Assembly (NCBI GenBank): GCA_021234155.1
Contig: JAJEKV010000014.1
Location: 20,537,513 to 20,601,512 of the forward strand
Length of the DNA stretch: 64,000 bases
Direction of reading: 5' to 3'
DNA from: Isoetes taiwanensis
Taxonomy: Eukaryota > Streptophyta > Lycopodiopsida > Isoetales > Isoetaceae
Shown here: positions 41,880 through 53,798 of the stretch, in pieces
How positions within the stretch are numbered: position 1 is the first letter of the stretch
Layout: each line of letters starts with the position of its first letter
Program-made: the position numbers and the translations under genes
The notes under the pieces: model-generated
Told to the model about the DNA's origin: nothing
Databases searched by the model: none
What the model saw: only the letters and a program-made list of their open reading frames with translations

Positions 41880-43062
41880 TTACAAGCGGCAAGGATACGG
41901 TTCTTAGGCGACAGCTGTCTTCTTCCTCATGAAGTCCGGATATTGTCAGAAGCACATGAAGGGCTTGGTGGTGGTCATTTTCATGGTGACACCGCGGCGC
42001 GCCAAAATCCTTCCCGGGTTATTTCGGCCGCGCTTTTCAAAAGGCGCTCACGCTCATGCCGCCGCGTGTGATGTAGCAATCGGCGTGTGGGAAGGCCACG
42101 GCCCGTGGCGCTCTTCCCTTGACGCCGGTCGCCACGCCACTTCCCTTCAGCAAATGGGGAATGGATTTTGTGGGACCCATTGATCCTCCTGCGCGGCACA
42201 CCCGTGCCCACTACATTATGGTTCTCGCGATTTACGCTACCAAATGGGCGGGAAGCTTGCGCACTTCCGGACAACAACTGCGGCAAAGCACATAAAGGTC
42301 ATCTATCGCCAAATCATCCGCAGCGTTTTGGCTGTCCCCGAGCTGGTGGTGATCGAGGTGTTCATTTTGTCAATCATACTATAAAGGGCGGCCGGATTAT
42401 CTGTTGATACATCATCACAAAAGCACACCTTACTATCCTCAAAGGGAATGGTTTGGTGAAAGCACCAACAAGACTCGTCACTCTTCTCAAGAAAATTTGT
42501 GGCTTCTTCGCCTTGGCCCGGCACAACAAGCTTCCCCTTTGTTCTTTGGGCTTACAATCACGAGTTTTAAAATTGCTCTTGGCCACTCTCCTTTCAAATT
42601 GGTTTATGGTCAAAGCTCTTATGCCCTTTGAATATGTTCTTCCAACTCTCCGTTTCCACCTTGCTGACACATAATCCTACTTGTACTCGAGGGCAGGTTT
42701 ATCAATTGGAACAGTTGGATGAACTTCGGCGAGATGCTTACATTCGTGTTCTTCATGGACAACAATTGCAGAAATCGTTACATGACAAACGTCTCAGGAC
42801 AAAAACATTCAAAGAAGGTGATTTGGTTCTTCTTTATGATTCTCGCTACAAAAATTTTTCGGGCAAGTTAAAGTTCAGATGGCTTGGTCCTTATCAAATT
42901 ATTCAAGTTGTTCAACCCAGTGTTTTCAAGCTCGCTGAGTTAGATGGCACTCCATTACCTACATTGGTTAATGGCTTTCGCCTCAAACAATTTCATACAA
43001 CCGAAAGTGACAATCATACACCAGATGCAGTTCCAGACACAGACACAACAGATAGTGACTAA
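41880..43062 (+). pseudogene. Ty3 integrase
   Basis: HEGLGGGHFHGDTAARQN keeps part of the HHCC finger; MDFVGPIDPPA, GDRGVHFVNHTIK and YYPQREWFGESTNKT keep the D, D and E of the catalytic core, although in three frames. The last frame (42628-43062) is open and gives the C-terminal DNA-binding part with KTFKEGDLVLLYDSRY and KLKFRWLGPYQIIQV (GPY/F-like), ending without chromodomain. Confidence 0.85.
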
Positions 43063-43978
43063 AAAGCGGCATATTTATATTATCGATGTGAAATTTTTAC
43101 AAAATGTGAGCAGCCCATCTATTTCGCTATGGGCAGAGCGTATTTACCAAAAGCGGGCTGAGAGCCCTATATACAAAATCCTAAATTTAACACCCTCTAC
43201 TCGGGTTGGGGCGAAGTGATCACGAAGGATATGGTACCCGGTTGTGCTCGGGATCGGTAGCGGGTGAATCACCACCTCCATCCCGTTGGTGTGGGGATCG
43301 GGATGCTCGGCCATCCCGGCACCACCATCCATGGCGATGCCGCGGTTGTGACACCTCCCAGGTCCAGCGGTCCATCTTGCATGTTATCCACTCAAAGGCG
43401 ATTCGAAGGCATGGTGCAATTGTCGTGAAGTCTGCGATCTTGGCGCCATCGGGTGTCTCGGCATCACCCTTTGTTTGTCTTATATAGCCAGCAGGGACCT
43501 CCTGTCGGCGTGGACCAATCAGAAAATTAAGCCAGCGTGTTAGCAATGCAAGGCTCTTTCTAATTCGAATCCTTTCTCCCGCATATCTAGCCTTGGTACC
43601 TTACGACAATTCCTTTTTATGATATCCCTCCTCGAGTTCTTGGGCATTCAATGATATTCCCTCCTTTCAAGCCGTCGGTCATTAATATGGGTACATCGCC
43701 ACTGTCACATCGGCTTGTTAAGTTCACGTTTCATCTCCACCGTTCATCGCTTTTTCCTTAACTGTTTGGGGGACTTAGCCATATTTTTTTCCTCTCAAAC
43801 GCCTCCCTTGGATCTTCCACCCACGGCAACATCCGCGGTTCTTTGTTTCCTCTTCATCCGCCTCTTTAGCCAACACTTGCGCGCCCTAAAACCTTTTAAA
43901 TACGTCTTTTCCTTCCACTTCCGCTCTTCCTCCTCAGGCCGCTCACGCCAAGTTCATTCCGTTCTGAAATATTTCCAA
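43063..43978. other. spacer or leader between Ty3 integrase and next ORF
   Basis: A TATA-like CTTATATAGCC lies near 43478, about 500 bp before the ATG at 43979. GC content is higher than in surrounding DNA. I found no match to 36.7-37.1 kb that would make it an LTR. Confidence 0.35.
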
Positions 43979-45040
43979 ATGGCCACCACACAACGATTTC
44001 CTCAGCTTCAATCCTCTGCTCCACGCAATCCGGCTCTTTTTGAGTCAACAAACTTCACCGCACCAACTTTCAAAGAAACCCTAACGGGCCCGAGTCGAGA
44101 TGTTGTAGAACGCCATGGGCTGCTCTTCATGTCCACCATGGACCTGCCTGCACCAAATCTCGCGCAACTCCGCCAGTTTGTGGCTCATATGGTTAACACA
44201 ACCGATGGCTATGAGACCACAGTCGATGGGACAAAAATTTCGCTTACCATGGGGCTCCTTTCTGAGGTATTTAAAATTCCCTTTCGGAGACCTTGTTTAT
44301 CTTGCACTGAAATCAATGATCAGGATGTCTCTGTGTATGGCGCACTTCCTTACCAAGCCACTGTCCACCGGCTTTCCAACATCGCCAAACCTCATGACTC
44401 TTTTGTCAAATTCTTATGGCGAAAATTCTATGGGTATTCTATCAAGAACACTCACATCAATAAACCCTTCTACAATGTTGTCATCATGGCAATCAATTCC
44501 CCTCTTGATCTGGACTGGAACCAAATTTTGCTTTTTCACCTTCTTCATGAAATTGATCGCGTCCGGGCCAACCCTTCTTCAGGCTCTGAAACCTCTATGG
44601 GAGCCCATTTGCAAGCCCTAATCCGTCATCACTGCCCTACCCCTGTTTCTTCCAGATCCTCCACACAGTCTTATCACACTCTTCCCAAAAACCCTCAGGG
44701 GGAACCTTCAAAACATCCTCAATCCTCTCATCCTTCTCAGAAAAAACCACCTCCCATGTCACCCTTTCTTCCACTGACACCATGCCCCGTCATTCTCATG
44801 CAAACTCTCAGACATCACAGACACAACATCAGCAGGGCCCTGTACCACCTCCTACGGCCGGGCCCTCTATCAATATCGACAAGAAGTTCAGCGGTGTCCA
44901 CCCGGCTTCAAGCCTCCAACGAAACATTTATGAATGAAGTTCAAGCTTACATGGAAGCCTCAGAGGCTGCTCGCAGGGATTTCCAAGCTGCAACTGCGCG
45001 CATCATCTCCCTGGAAGATCAACTGCAAGACATTAAGTGA
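43979..45040 (+). CDS. unassigned 353-codon ORF after Ty3 pol
   Basis: ATG 43979 (MATTQRFPQLQSSAPRNP) is the best start; the frame extends upstream to 43715 with a hydrophobic but unlikely stretch. The middle (about residues 60-200) is folded-looking: VDGTKISLTMGLLSEVFKIP, YGALPYQATVHRLSNIAK and LDLDWNQILLFHLLHEIDRV. The order resembles the extra protein domain of plant retroelements annotated as putative plant transposon protein, but I am not sure. The C-terminus is Ser/Pro-rich with a final coiled coil (EAARRDFQAATARIISLEDQ). It is intact while pol is broken, and is most simply an extra ORF of this or another Ty3 element. Confidence 0.45.
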   Translation: MATTQRFPQLQSSAPRNPALFESTNFTAPTFKETLTGPSRDVVERHGLLFMSTMDLPAPNLAQLRQFVAHMVNTTDGYETTVDGTKISLTMGLLSEVFKIPFRRPCLSCTEINDQDVSVYGALPYQATVHRLSNIAKPHDSFVKFLWRKFYGYSIKNTHINKPFYNVVIMAINSPLDLDWNQILLFHLLHEIDRVRANPSSGSETSMGAHLQALIRHHCPTPVSSRSSTQSYHTLPKNPQGEPSKHPQSSHPSQKKPPPMSPFLPLTPCPVILMQTLRHHRHNISRALYHLLRPGPLSISTRSSAVSTRLQASNETFMNEVQAYMEASEAARRDFQAATARIISLEDQLQDIK

Positions 45041-45960
45041 CTCTCTCAAAGGAAGCCCGCGGATAAATATAATCTGGCTGGGTGATCAGCGGCGAATCTC
45101 GAAGACCTGGAAGATTTGGTGTTACAGCTCAAAGCCAAGGACACCCGCCTTGAAGCACAAGAGAAAGCATTCAGCGACACTTTCGGAAAGCTGTACCGCG
45201 AGCTTTCTCGAATTACATCTCAAGTCCACGACCTTACCAGCCGTACGGCTTCGCGTCGCGAGTTGGAGACTCGACTCTCTCGATGACGGTCAACTCCGGC
45301 TCCTCGGAACTAACTTCATGGCCGAGACAAGCAAAAATCATTGGCGATGCGAGAAATTGCCACTCCCGGCTTCAACATACTACTCATGCCGCATCATCCT
45401 CTCGGGGGCAGCGTCTCTCAGCGGCCGGGCCAAGGATCGATCCGCCTTTTACTTGAAAAGGAAAATCGGATTCCGTGACACGGAACTCCGGCTCTATGCG
45501 CTATTCAATGCGGAGGATGCTCAGCGAAGCGGGATGGTCAGCGAAGCGGGATGGCTATCTTGACATCGGCGTCGCGTCTGAAGATTTCTACCGTCCCACT
45601 AGCTATTTGGATTATGTGGTTGCCAGACACCACCACTTCCTTACGAAGTGGTATCATGGCGGTCAAGTTAATACCACAACCTTCAGCGGTGGGGACTTTC
45701 TCCGGATCTGGCGGACCTCTCCGATTTGCGGATAAAGGCTTGCTCGTGCCCTTTTTGTCTATGGCGGATCACTGTGAAGATCGACTTAATCACTTCCGGG
45801 GTTGTTCACCCATGGCCTATGTCTTCCATGATTTTTTCTGGGCGACCACGCCAAGATCAATTCGATTGATGAAGCCCACCGCATTTTTGGGGTGACTCTA
45901 ATCTTTGCTTAGGCATTACGAGGATTCAAACCCCTATTTCAGCAATCATGATCACACTCA
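45041..45960 (+). pseudogene. frameshifted continuation after the 353-codon ORF
   Basis: Short coding-like pieces in changing frames: VLQLKAKDTRLEAQEKAFSD (about 45120), LDIGVASEDFYRPTSYLDYV then VARHHHFLTKWYHGGQVNTT (about 45558-45680). They may be the C-terminal part of the preceding protein or a second one. A 17-bp exact duplication (TCAGCGAAGCGGGATGG) lies at 45520-45553. I recognise no family. Confidence 0.35.
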
Positions 45961-45999
45961 CACCTTTGCCACGGAGTACATGCCTGAGTTGGCACATCA

Positions 46000-46490
46000 T
46001 TTACACCCGGAGGGTGGAGAAAAAGCGTCACCCAGCGGGCGGAAGAAAACATGCTAAATAGAAATTTGCGTCACCATCAAGGTGGAAAAAGCGGCCACCA
46101 CCCACAAAAAATGGTCCAATAGAAACCCATGTCCAGATACATCCAATATTTGGCACATCCAGATACATCTAAATAGCAAAATATGATGTAGAATGATAGC
46201 ACAATGCACAATGCTAGCCACGATTCTGCTTTGTGAAAAAAAGAGCTCAACAGCTAACTAGAAATGAAGTTCGGCAAATGGCATAATGATAGCACAATGC
46301 ACAATGAGAGCACAATGTCTGCGGGTTAAAAGATCTCAACAACCAACGAAAAATAAATGCCCCAAGACAACGAGAATTAAGCGGGACTAGCTTTGCGGCA
46401 CAAAATCGAATCGCCCAAGATAATACCTCATGCACAATAACTCCATATCTGGCGACATCTAGAAAGATAAGCATCAATGTAAACCATAAA
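46000..46490. repeat. minisatellite-related units and unassigned DNA
   Basis: GCGTCACCCAGCGGGCGGAA and GCGTCACCATCAAGGTGGAA (46030-46090) are relatives of the 34.46-34.72 kb minisatellite. The remainder includes duplicated phrases AGCACAATGCACAATG (46197 and 46291). No gene. Confidence 0.5.
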
Positions 46491-47960
46491 AAAAGCGTCA
46501 AGAACACGAAAACAAACTAAAATTGGCCAAATAAACGTGCTTTTCGACAAAAATGCAATACACTCCATGCATGACTAGAGGCACCAATAGGAATGATACT
46601 TTTACAGAATGAGGAAGAAGGTGGAGGTAGAGGTCAAGGAAGGGCAAGAAGCGGAAAGAGATTGAAGTTACATTCGGATCACACCGTGGGTCAAGCAAAG
46701 AGAGGCTTATGAAAAACAAAGAAGGTCGAAGTGTGAGTCCGAAGTCAAAAGTGAGATTAAGAAAAAAGGTAAAAAAGCGATGGGGTCAAGTCACCCGAGC
46801 ATCAAGGGGAAGCAAGGAGGCTAGCCATGCAGCAGAATGAGAAAAAGGAATAAGTGATTATGCAAGGATGTCATAATGTTAAAAAGCTAGCCATACCAAA
46901 ATAGAAAAAGATCCACTCAATAGACAGCTAGAGGGATTTCTCGAGATAACTAGAATCATGCAGAACCAGAACCATGCACAAAATGAGAATGTGCCCCAGT
47001 ATAACACCTTGTATAACAACGTAAGACACTCCACATCTAGATAAAGAGAAGGATAAAATGAAAGATGATCCAATAGAAAACCATGTCATAAAATGCAATG
47101 CGATTGCCAAGCATAATATGCATCATATCGAGATAAAGCCAAATAGCAAATATGCCAATGATATATAATGATCATACCAAAATAGAAAAAGATCCACTAC
47201 CAGCGCAAAAAGTTCTCAAGAGACAGCTAGAATGGATTTCTCGAGATAACTAGAATCATGCAGAACCAGCACCATGCATAAAATTAGAATATGCCCAATA
47301 TAACACCTGGTGTATAATGTTCAACGTAAGATACTCCCCATCAAGACAAAGAGAAGCATAAAAAGGAAAGATGATCCAATAGAAACCCATGCATAAAATC
47401 TCAAAAGCGGTGCCAAGCATAATATGCATCATATCCAGATAAAGCCAAATAGCAAATATGCCAAGGATATATAATGATAGCGCTAAAAAAACCTAGAATA
47501 CTAAAGAACTTCAAGAACACGATGTCAAACTAGAATTTGCCAAATAAGACGTGCTTGCGATAAAAAATGCAATGCAACGCATTTGTTAAACAAGATGTGA
47601 ATGTTGAATAAAAGAGAAAGGATAGTGTTAAATGAGAGGTCATAAGGAAAATAGTAGGACATTTGGAGCGAGGAAGGGATGCGGCAATATGAATAGCACT
47701 GTGAATATGAAGAGGTGGAGGGAGAAGTGGCAGACATGTCAGTACAAATCAAGAGGAAGGTCAAGGGAGAGGAGAGTGAAGTTAAATTTGGATCACATCA
47801 TCACATCATGGATCAAGAAAAAACGAGGCTTAAGTTTGAAGAAAAGGAGAATGGCTATGCACAAACAATTCATGGCAAATGTAAGGCCAAAGTCAAGGTG
47901 AGGTTATGGCCAAGAGAAAAAAGGAAAGGAAAATCAACAGTGGCAAGGTCAAAGAGGAGT
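46491..47960 (-). repeat. dispersed repeat R3 with 283-bp internal tandem copy
   Basis: Read on the minus strand the outer parts match 33.7-34.06 and 35.9-36.3 kb. Inside, about 46890-47175 and 47173-47480 are two copies of one unit (CATACCAAAATAGAAAAAGA, GATTTCTCGAGATAACTAGA, GCATAATATGCATCATAT). Frames in this stretch are artefacts. Confidence 0.65.
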
Positions 47961-48084
47961 GCCAAGAGGTTAGCCATATGGGAGAATGACTACATAGAAG
48001 GACATATTGTTAGCAAAGCTAGGGCCGTACAGATGGTCTGCAATAAGAAAGCAAATGAGGGGATGTACATGTTAAATGAGAATG

Positions 48085-48400
48085 AGAATGATTTTTTATC
48101 GTCCACTGAGGCCAATCGGCCTATGGGACCCACAAGGAGCGCAACAAACTTATTACTGTCCGGGTTAAAAAAACCCCCGCCCCGAAGGGTTTTCGAGGGA
48201 AAAACCGTGGCAGTAATAAGAATTCTGTCAAACTGTACAAGTATACATCAATGTATATACACATGTCAAGTGTGTGCCTGAGGACATAGCTGATCTCGCA
48301 TGTCCATAACCTCCTGAAGGTATGATCCCAGCACCGTCACGGATCTTTGTGCTCAATGTCACATGTAATGGCTGGCGGGGCGACCAACTTCGGCATAAGC
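48085..48400 (-). mobile_element. LINE 3' end, minus-strand copy
   Basis: Read on the minus strand: GGGATCATACC.TC.GGAGGT, a hairpin-like CTCGAAAACCCTTCGGGGC then GGGGGTTTTTTT, then GGGTCCCATAGGCC and CAGTGGACGATAAAA, ending in an ATTCTC tail. All are in the same order in the last 260 bp of the LINE at 58.25-58.52 kb. Upstream (48400-49090) no RT could be read, so the copy is short or heavily decayed. Confidence 0.7.
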
Positions 48401-51187
48401 GTCCGAATTTGATCATATGCTGGGCAACTTTGAAGGGTGCATATGGGTCGATGAGGTAAGGTTGAAGGTTGAGGAAAGATTGCTGAAAAAAAGGCCTACA
48501 CACGCCGGCTGTGTGAGGTTTGTTGGTACAAGGGTGCAAAGAAGATCCCAAAATGTGCCAAAAATATGTTCCAAAGACTTCCTGCATGAAAAGGGGATTG
48601 AAAGTTTTTTTTGAGAATCCTTGCAGAGTGAGGGCCATGACAATTTTGATGAACTCACGCCGTTGGGCGTGATTTTGTTCTTTGAAAAGAAGGATCTTCT
48701 TTGGACTTATGGATTGATGAAGCGTTGTGCCTCAAAGGCATAATGCCTCAAAAATTAGACAAGAGGTCAAGAAGTCACCATTAAAAAGTCACGCCAAGGG
48801 GACGGGATCGAGTTGTGCAGCGAGTTGCTGAAGAATGGCCTTAACATGCCGTTGGGCCATGTAAGGTTAAAAGGTATGAAAGGCGGAAAGGTTGAATCAT
48901 CTTCGCCATTTGCTTATAAACTGCGCCATGTATAGAACGTGATAGATGGTAGCAAAAAACCTCTTCAATAGTAGAAGAAGTGGAAAATACCAAGAATGTT
49001 GCCCATCTTGAATGGCCCAAAGTGCCAAAATAATAAGCCATAAAAGAATCGAGTCATTGAAGATATGTGTGTGGAGCGACAAGTGATTTCATATTTTTTT
49101 TTTTTTTTTAATGGTTGGGTGGGCATGCGCCAAAACTGGTACCACGCAGGTGGTGAGAATTTGGTGGCTGAAGGTGCGGTGGCCCACATCTGATGGGCCG
49201 TGGGATTACGAGGCGGAAGGCCCGCCGTGATAGCAGGTGGGAGGGTCCCGCCCGCGAGGGGCCGTGGCTGTGGGGGCTCTGATCTGGACCCGCCGTGGGA
49301 GGGCGTGGATATCTTGAGAGATGATGGGCGTGGGCCGGACTTCGGGGGCGTGGTGAGGTATACGCGCTGGCTGTTATGGCCTTGAAGCTTGTTGCGGTGA
49401 GAGTTCGCGAAAGGTCTCAAGACTTTTTGTTAAGCCATTTGTTGTGCCTACAAAGCCTTATTTGTGAAGATGTTGCAGACTCGAAGCCACGCCGTGATGG
49501 CCGTGGGCTTCTAGGAAGGTTGGGCAGATGCACGCCTGTGAAGGTTTTGCAGATTGAAGCCACGCGGTGATGGCCGTGGGCTTTGGTGATGCAGACCAAA
49601 CCCTTTGAAAAAAAAAAAAACACAGGCAAAACTCTAGTGGTTGATCGGTTTTGACGGGGCAAAGATGGTGGTTTCTTGAAAATCTTGGGGTCACAGAGCC
49701 GTGGGTGGGTGGGCGTCATGCTTCCCATTTTGTGAAAGCCATAGATTGGTCCACGCCGTGGAGGGCCGTGGAGGTGGTTTCTTCAACAGAGCCTTGAGAA
49801 GATGCACAGAATTCATGCCCAAGTTTTGCCAGAAGATCAGTTGTTGCAGAAAAGAGTGCCTTTGATTGCCACGAAAATATTGAGGGGTATCACTGCAGCC
49901 GTGAGGAGAAAGCTGCGGAAAGATGGCGCTAAAAAATTTCGGATGCAGGGAAAAACACAGATGCTCTGTTTGCTGTTATGCCAGGACACAAGCTTGATTG
50001 ATTCTGGCAGTGGAAAACCGTTGTCACGCCATGGTCTGTTGATAGATGCAGATGAAGTGTGCAGAAGTGATGCCGGGTTGCAGCCAAAGCCGAAAAATTG
50101 TTTGTTGCAGAAAGAGGGCATCTCATTGTCTCTGAAATGGTCCAGGAGAGATGGATGAGAGATCGGTTGGCTATGCAGCTCCAAGACGGCTTTAAGATAT
50201 TGCTGAATTCATGGCTAATTGGCATAACAAATTCATGGGGCTTTTGAGGAAAAGGGAGCGAGCTTGATCCCATGGAACTGGAAAAGACATTACCCCAGAA
50301 GATTGAACTGTTGATGCAAGAAAATTTGTTTGGGGCTTGTTTGCCAACGAATCATCTGTGAGGACAACCTGCATTCGGTTTGAAAAAAAGGTTAAGTGCC
50401 CCTGTGTTGTACCTGCTGTGCGCATAAAGCTCGAATGCAGATCATAGAAACTTGTGAAATTAGCTGAGTTGGGCAAAAAAACGGATGCTACATCAAGAAA
50501 ACTCTGAGTAAAGAGCAGAGCACCAGAGTGATGTCTCTGTTTTGCTTCTTTGTAGATCAAATTGGGGTCGTCTGATTGCGGAATTCCGAGAAGAATTTGA
50601 TGTGGCTGGATATTTGGGAGTTGGATCCTAAAATTCGCAGCAGCTGGAAACGAAAATGAGTTTTTCGTCCAAACCCCGAGATCCGTGAAGCGATCTTTGG
50701 AGGTTGGGTCTTCAGAATTGGGTCTCGCTAGAATTGTAATGAAAATGGGCGGATGCTTTGCTCAGAAAATTTATGGCATGAGGCAATGGTAGCAACTTTG
50801 TGCATCATATTCATCTCCTACACCTCATTTTAGCACATTCTTTGAAGGCCCGAGTGTGTCCGTGTCGGGCATCTTTAATCGGGACTAGAAAGTTACGGAT
50901 TTCTCTATTTTGCGCCTTTAGAAATGCTTATTTGCAGATGAAGAAGACAATAGATTTTAAATGCTTGGAAGATGGATGTCTTGGTGGCTTGGTGGCTTCT
51001 TTGGTGGATATCCGGGAAATATCGAACGATTGCTTTCGAAATTAATTCAAGAAAGAAATTACGGGTTTCCCTACTGAAGATCGAAGGGCATCTCCGGTGC
51101 AAAAAAAACCCCAAGATATATGAATTTGGATAGTATTGAAAGACCGGAGGGCATCTGCAACACAAAATTACACCGATAGCAAAAATA
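48401..51187. other. GC-richer DNA, no recognised gene
   Basis: Features seen: a T18 run (about 49091-49109), an A13 run (about 49607-49620), and a 73-bp-spaced direct repeat GAAGCCACGCCGTGATGGCC (49483) / GAAGCCACGCGGTGATGGCC (49556). Frames such as 49802-50158 (plus, 118 codons) and 48638-48228 (minus) lack motifs. The T18 and A13 runs face each other and may be tails of two old retroposons. Confidence 0.35.
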
Positions 51188-51655
51188 GTGTCGATGATAA
51201 ACCCAAGCAAATGGAACATGATGAACCCAAGCAAAAGGGAAAAGATATATGAAAAGATATCGAAAAGATATATGCTCCTTGCTTATTTTTCCCAAAAATC
51301 CGTGGCCCACAATAGCGTGGGCAAATATCGAGAGATAAGAATCGAAGAAAGTGTTGATGTAGAACCAATATTTTTGCATAATAACTTTTGGAGATGCTTG
51401 AAAGAAAAACAAGAAATTGATCATGAGCCCAAGAGACCCCGGCATGAGGCGCCAGTGTTGATATTTGGGGTTCTTGGCATCACCTTGCGCGGCCCAGTCC
51501 CCACAAGGCTGCGAGAAATGCTCATGGATCAACAAAAGAAGATGGGAAGAACTCCAAGAACAAGAACAAAGCAAAAAGAATGAACAAAAGCAGAATCATA
51601 TTGATGCTCCAAAAGGAGGTGCTCCAAAGCGTGAGCAAAAACCTAAACAATGAGG
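51188..51655 (+). CDS. unrecognised basic ORF, possible gene fragment
   Basis: A 131-codon frame (51188-51583) is rich in Lys/Arg, and a second frame overlapping its end (to 51653) reads INKRRWEELQEQEQSKKNEQ and ends PKGGAPKREQKPKQ. The second looks more like a genuine C-terminus, so a frameshift near 51530 is likely. I recognise no domain. Confidence 0.2.
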
Positions 51656-51733
51656 AGGAAATGCTCTCTCTAAATAGTAGAGCAAAACCCTAACCCTAGC
51701 GACATCTCACCTTCCCACGGATCTAGGGTGAAT

Positions 51734-51880
51734 GGGCCATAGATTGTGGGGTCCAATATGACAAATACATGTGGCCTATGCCACCTACCACATATGTGGG
51801 CTAAATCTGGGCCCTAGATCAAGTGGTCCAATGTGATAAATACATGTGGCCTATGCCACTCATACATATGTTTAGCCCAA
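51734..51880 (+). repeat. 75-bp tandem duplication
   Basis: Units start GGGCCATAGATTGTGG (51734) and GGGCCCTAGATCAAGTGG (51809). Both contain AAATACATGTGGCCTATGCC and CATATGT. Confidence 0.8.
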
Positions 51881-52774
51881 AGGGCTAACAGGACCTGCAT
51901 TTTTGTCATTCCGGATAGAACCTGTATTTCTGCCATGCCACGTCAAAGTTATCCCTTTACCTGCCAATTGTAGAAAAGAGTACAATACATAAATCGCCAT
52001 GTTCACTATAGGCGTGTACCCTTCTTGCCATAATCCTGCTTTGTCGACCAATATTTGACAAAGCATTTTATCACTGCCAAGTTGCCAACAATTTAGGGTG
52101 GTCCCAATCTTTTGGAGGCCAACCTTCTTACATTGCAGCATTACCTTAACAAGCAAGCTAGAGTTTCGGGTTAACCAAGGCACCCTTATGCCATGCCTTA
52201 ACTTCTTAACACAACCATCATTCTACTACTTAATATGAGAAAACATACATATGTCTTGCGGAGATGGTTCAAAAACTTACCTCCAAGACGAGATAAGGCT
52301 CCCATAGAGTAAGTCGCAACAAAAAACTGCTTAAGGGATAAAATTCCCTCTATATGTATACTAACTGCCATTAGTTTTAGGCTGTCCTTTTTCCCCTGCT
52401 AGCACCTTCCGAGATAGAGTGCTTATAAAGGACCTCGGCAATAATTCTGGTTCAAGCGAGACCCTCTTTTCTTTGTCTTCCCTTCTTTTTTTCTTCTCTA
52501 TGGCACCTGTAAAGGGCTTTGTGACGGGCCAGTCCTCTGCCTCATTTTTTGCTTCAATATCTTCCAAGATGTCAGTGATTTTCTCCAAGGTGGCTCCCTT
52601 TTGAAGGTTGGCTAACTCTTCATTATAATTCAGTTCCATTCCTTGGGAGCGGGTGTCTTTGCCATGCAAAGTCTTTGCCATGCAAGATCCTTCTATGTTC
52701 ATCTCTTGGGTGTGCGATTTGTCAAAGATCGGATGGGTTGATGCCCACCATGGCCTTGGTCGAGGAACCTTCAT
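51872..52774 (-). CDS. two unrecognised minus-strand frames
   Basis: The 137-codon frame (52774-52361) is charged with Glu/Lys heptads (LEKITDILEDIEAKNEAEDW, EKKKRREDKEKR), and the 103-codon frame (52183-51872) is mixed. A 14-nt duplication (ATGGCAAAGACTTT) lies near 52660. They could be exons of one unknown gene or gag-like remnants. No splice model is convincing. Confidence 0.2.
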
Positions 52775-53560
52775 TTTGGTTGAATCCGGCTCTCATTTCT
52801 TTCATAACTCATTATGATGGTTTAAATTCTAGGCGAAGTTTCCCACACTGGGCCCCGCCTTTATTTTGTTATTTTAAATCTTTCTCTTTCTTATGATGCC
52901 GGGACTCCGGTTTTCATCTTAGAAGTCATTTGAACAATACTGCCTTGTTTCTATAATTACATTTAGTAATACTTCCATTCCATGTATCTACACACTCTAA
53001 TGTGGCATGTTTTTATATGCTGCATTACTTGCTGTTGAGAGCCCTATTTAAGCTTCAACAAGGGTCTTTATAGGTAGGATATCTTACTCTTTCAAACCTT
53101 GTGAAGGAGAAGAAGATAGGGCACGCATTTTTATTGATTGATTTTATTGTATATGGATATGCAATTCATAGGAGGACAAAGCCATGGTTTTACTATTTCT
53201 TGATTTGTTAGAGTTCAAAGTTACAACGTTGTTGACTCTAAGATTTGGAATATTTTGCAGACCAATCTTGTTTTGTTCGAAGATGGATCCCAAAGATGGA
53301 TTATGTGATTGAATTATTTGCTTCATTGGTTGATATTTGCTCTAGCATGTAGCGCAGAATTTTGAAGAAGGTTATTTATTCAGGGACTGCAATTTTCATG
53401 GCAATTTTATCTCAACGGTTGTATTGTATAAAAGGTTTATTGGATTCTCCAGTTCTTCTGTCAACATTACAGATAATGCCCTTGAACTTGCCTTGCATTT
53501 TATATTCCTTTTAATTAAGATGGATGTTGTGCTTGTATTTGAAATGATGCCTCAAAAGTG
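52775..53560. other. no recognised gene; possible 3' UTR
   Basis: AT-rich. If the exon at 53569-53798 is real, its 3' UTR lies in the right part of this interval on the minus strand. Nothing else seen. Confidence 0.35.
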
Positions 53561-53568
53561 TTCTTGTT

Positions 53569-53798
53569 TCATGCCACTTTAAAGCGGGCACAGCCATGAC
53601 CAACGACTAGAACATTTTTGCTGCCTTCTTTCCTTAGTAGCAGCCATGGCGCTACAGGATCACCTCCAGCAAAGGAGAAGAGCTCAGAGCCAGAAACCAT
53701 TTCAAGCTTTGTGTCCAAATCATTTCTAAAACCAGGAGCTAGGAGCACCATCTCACCTCTTGCAGGCCTGGTGTGTTTTCTGTAGTTTAACAATTGGT
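53569..53798 (-). CDS. possible 3'-terminal exon of a host gene
   Basis: Minus strand, ending in TGA at 53569. The frame ARGEMVLLAPGFRNDLDTKL, EMVSGSELFSFAGGDPVAPW and LLLRKEGSKNVLVVGHGCAR has balanced coding composition unlike nearby frames. An AG (CACACCAG) followed by GCCTGCAAGAG could be its acceptor, preceded by pyrimidine-containing intron-like sequence. I do not recognise the protein and found no upstream exon, so it could be a fragment. Confidence 0.35.

Larger units (their letters stand above)
36690..43062 (+). mobile_element. degenerate Ty3/gypsy retrotransposon
   Basis: Domain order gag, protease, RT, RNase H, integrase identifies the Ty3/gypsy type. Frames shift repeatedly, so no protein is intact. 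The 5' region 36690-37060 has a TATA box (CTATATATAG, about 36824) and may be LTR or leader, but I found no matching repeat downstream, no initiator-Met PBS and no clear polypurine tract, so the borders are open. No chromodomain follows the integrase, unlike the element at 6-7.7 kb, so the two belong to different Ty3 lineages. Confidence 0.8.

Noticed and set aside
47715-48281. 188-codon plus-strand ORF
   Set aside because: It spans repeat R3 and then runs antisense through a LINE 3' end, so it joins unrelated pieces and cannot be a gene.
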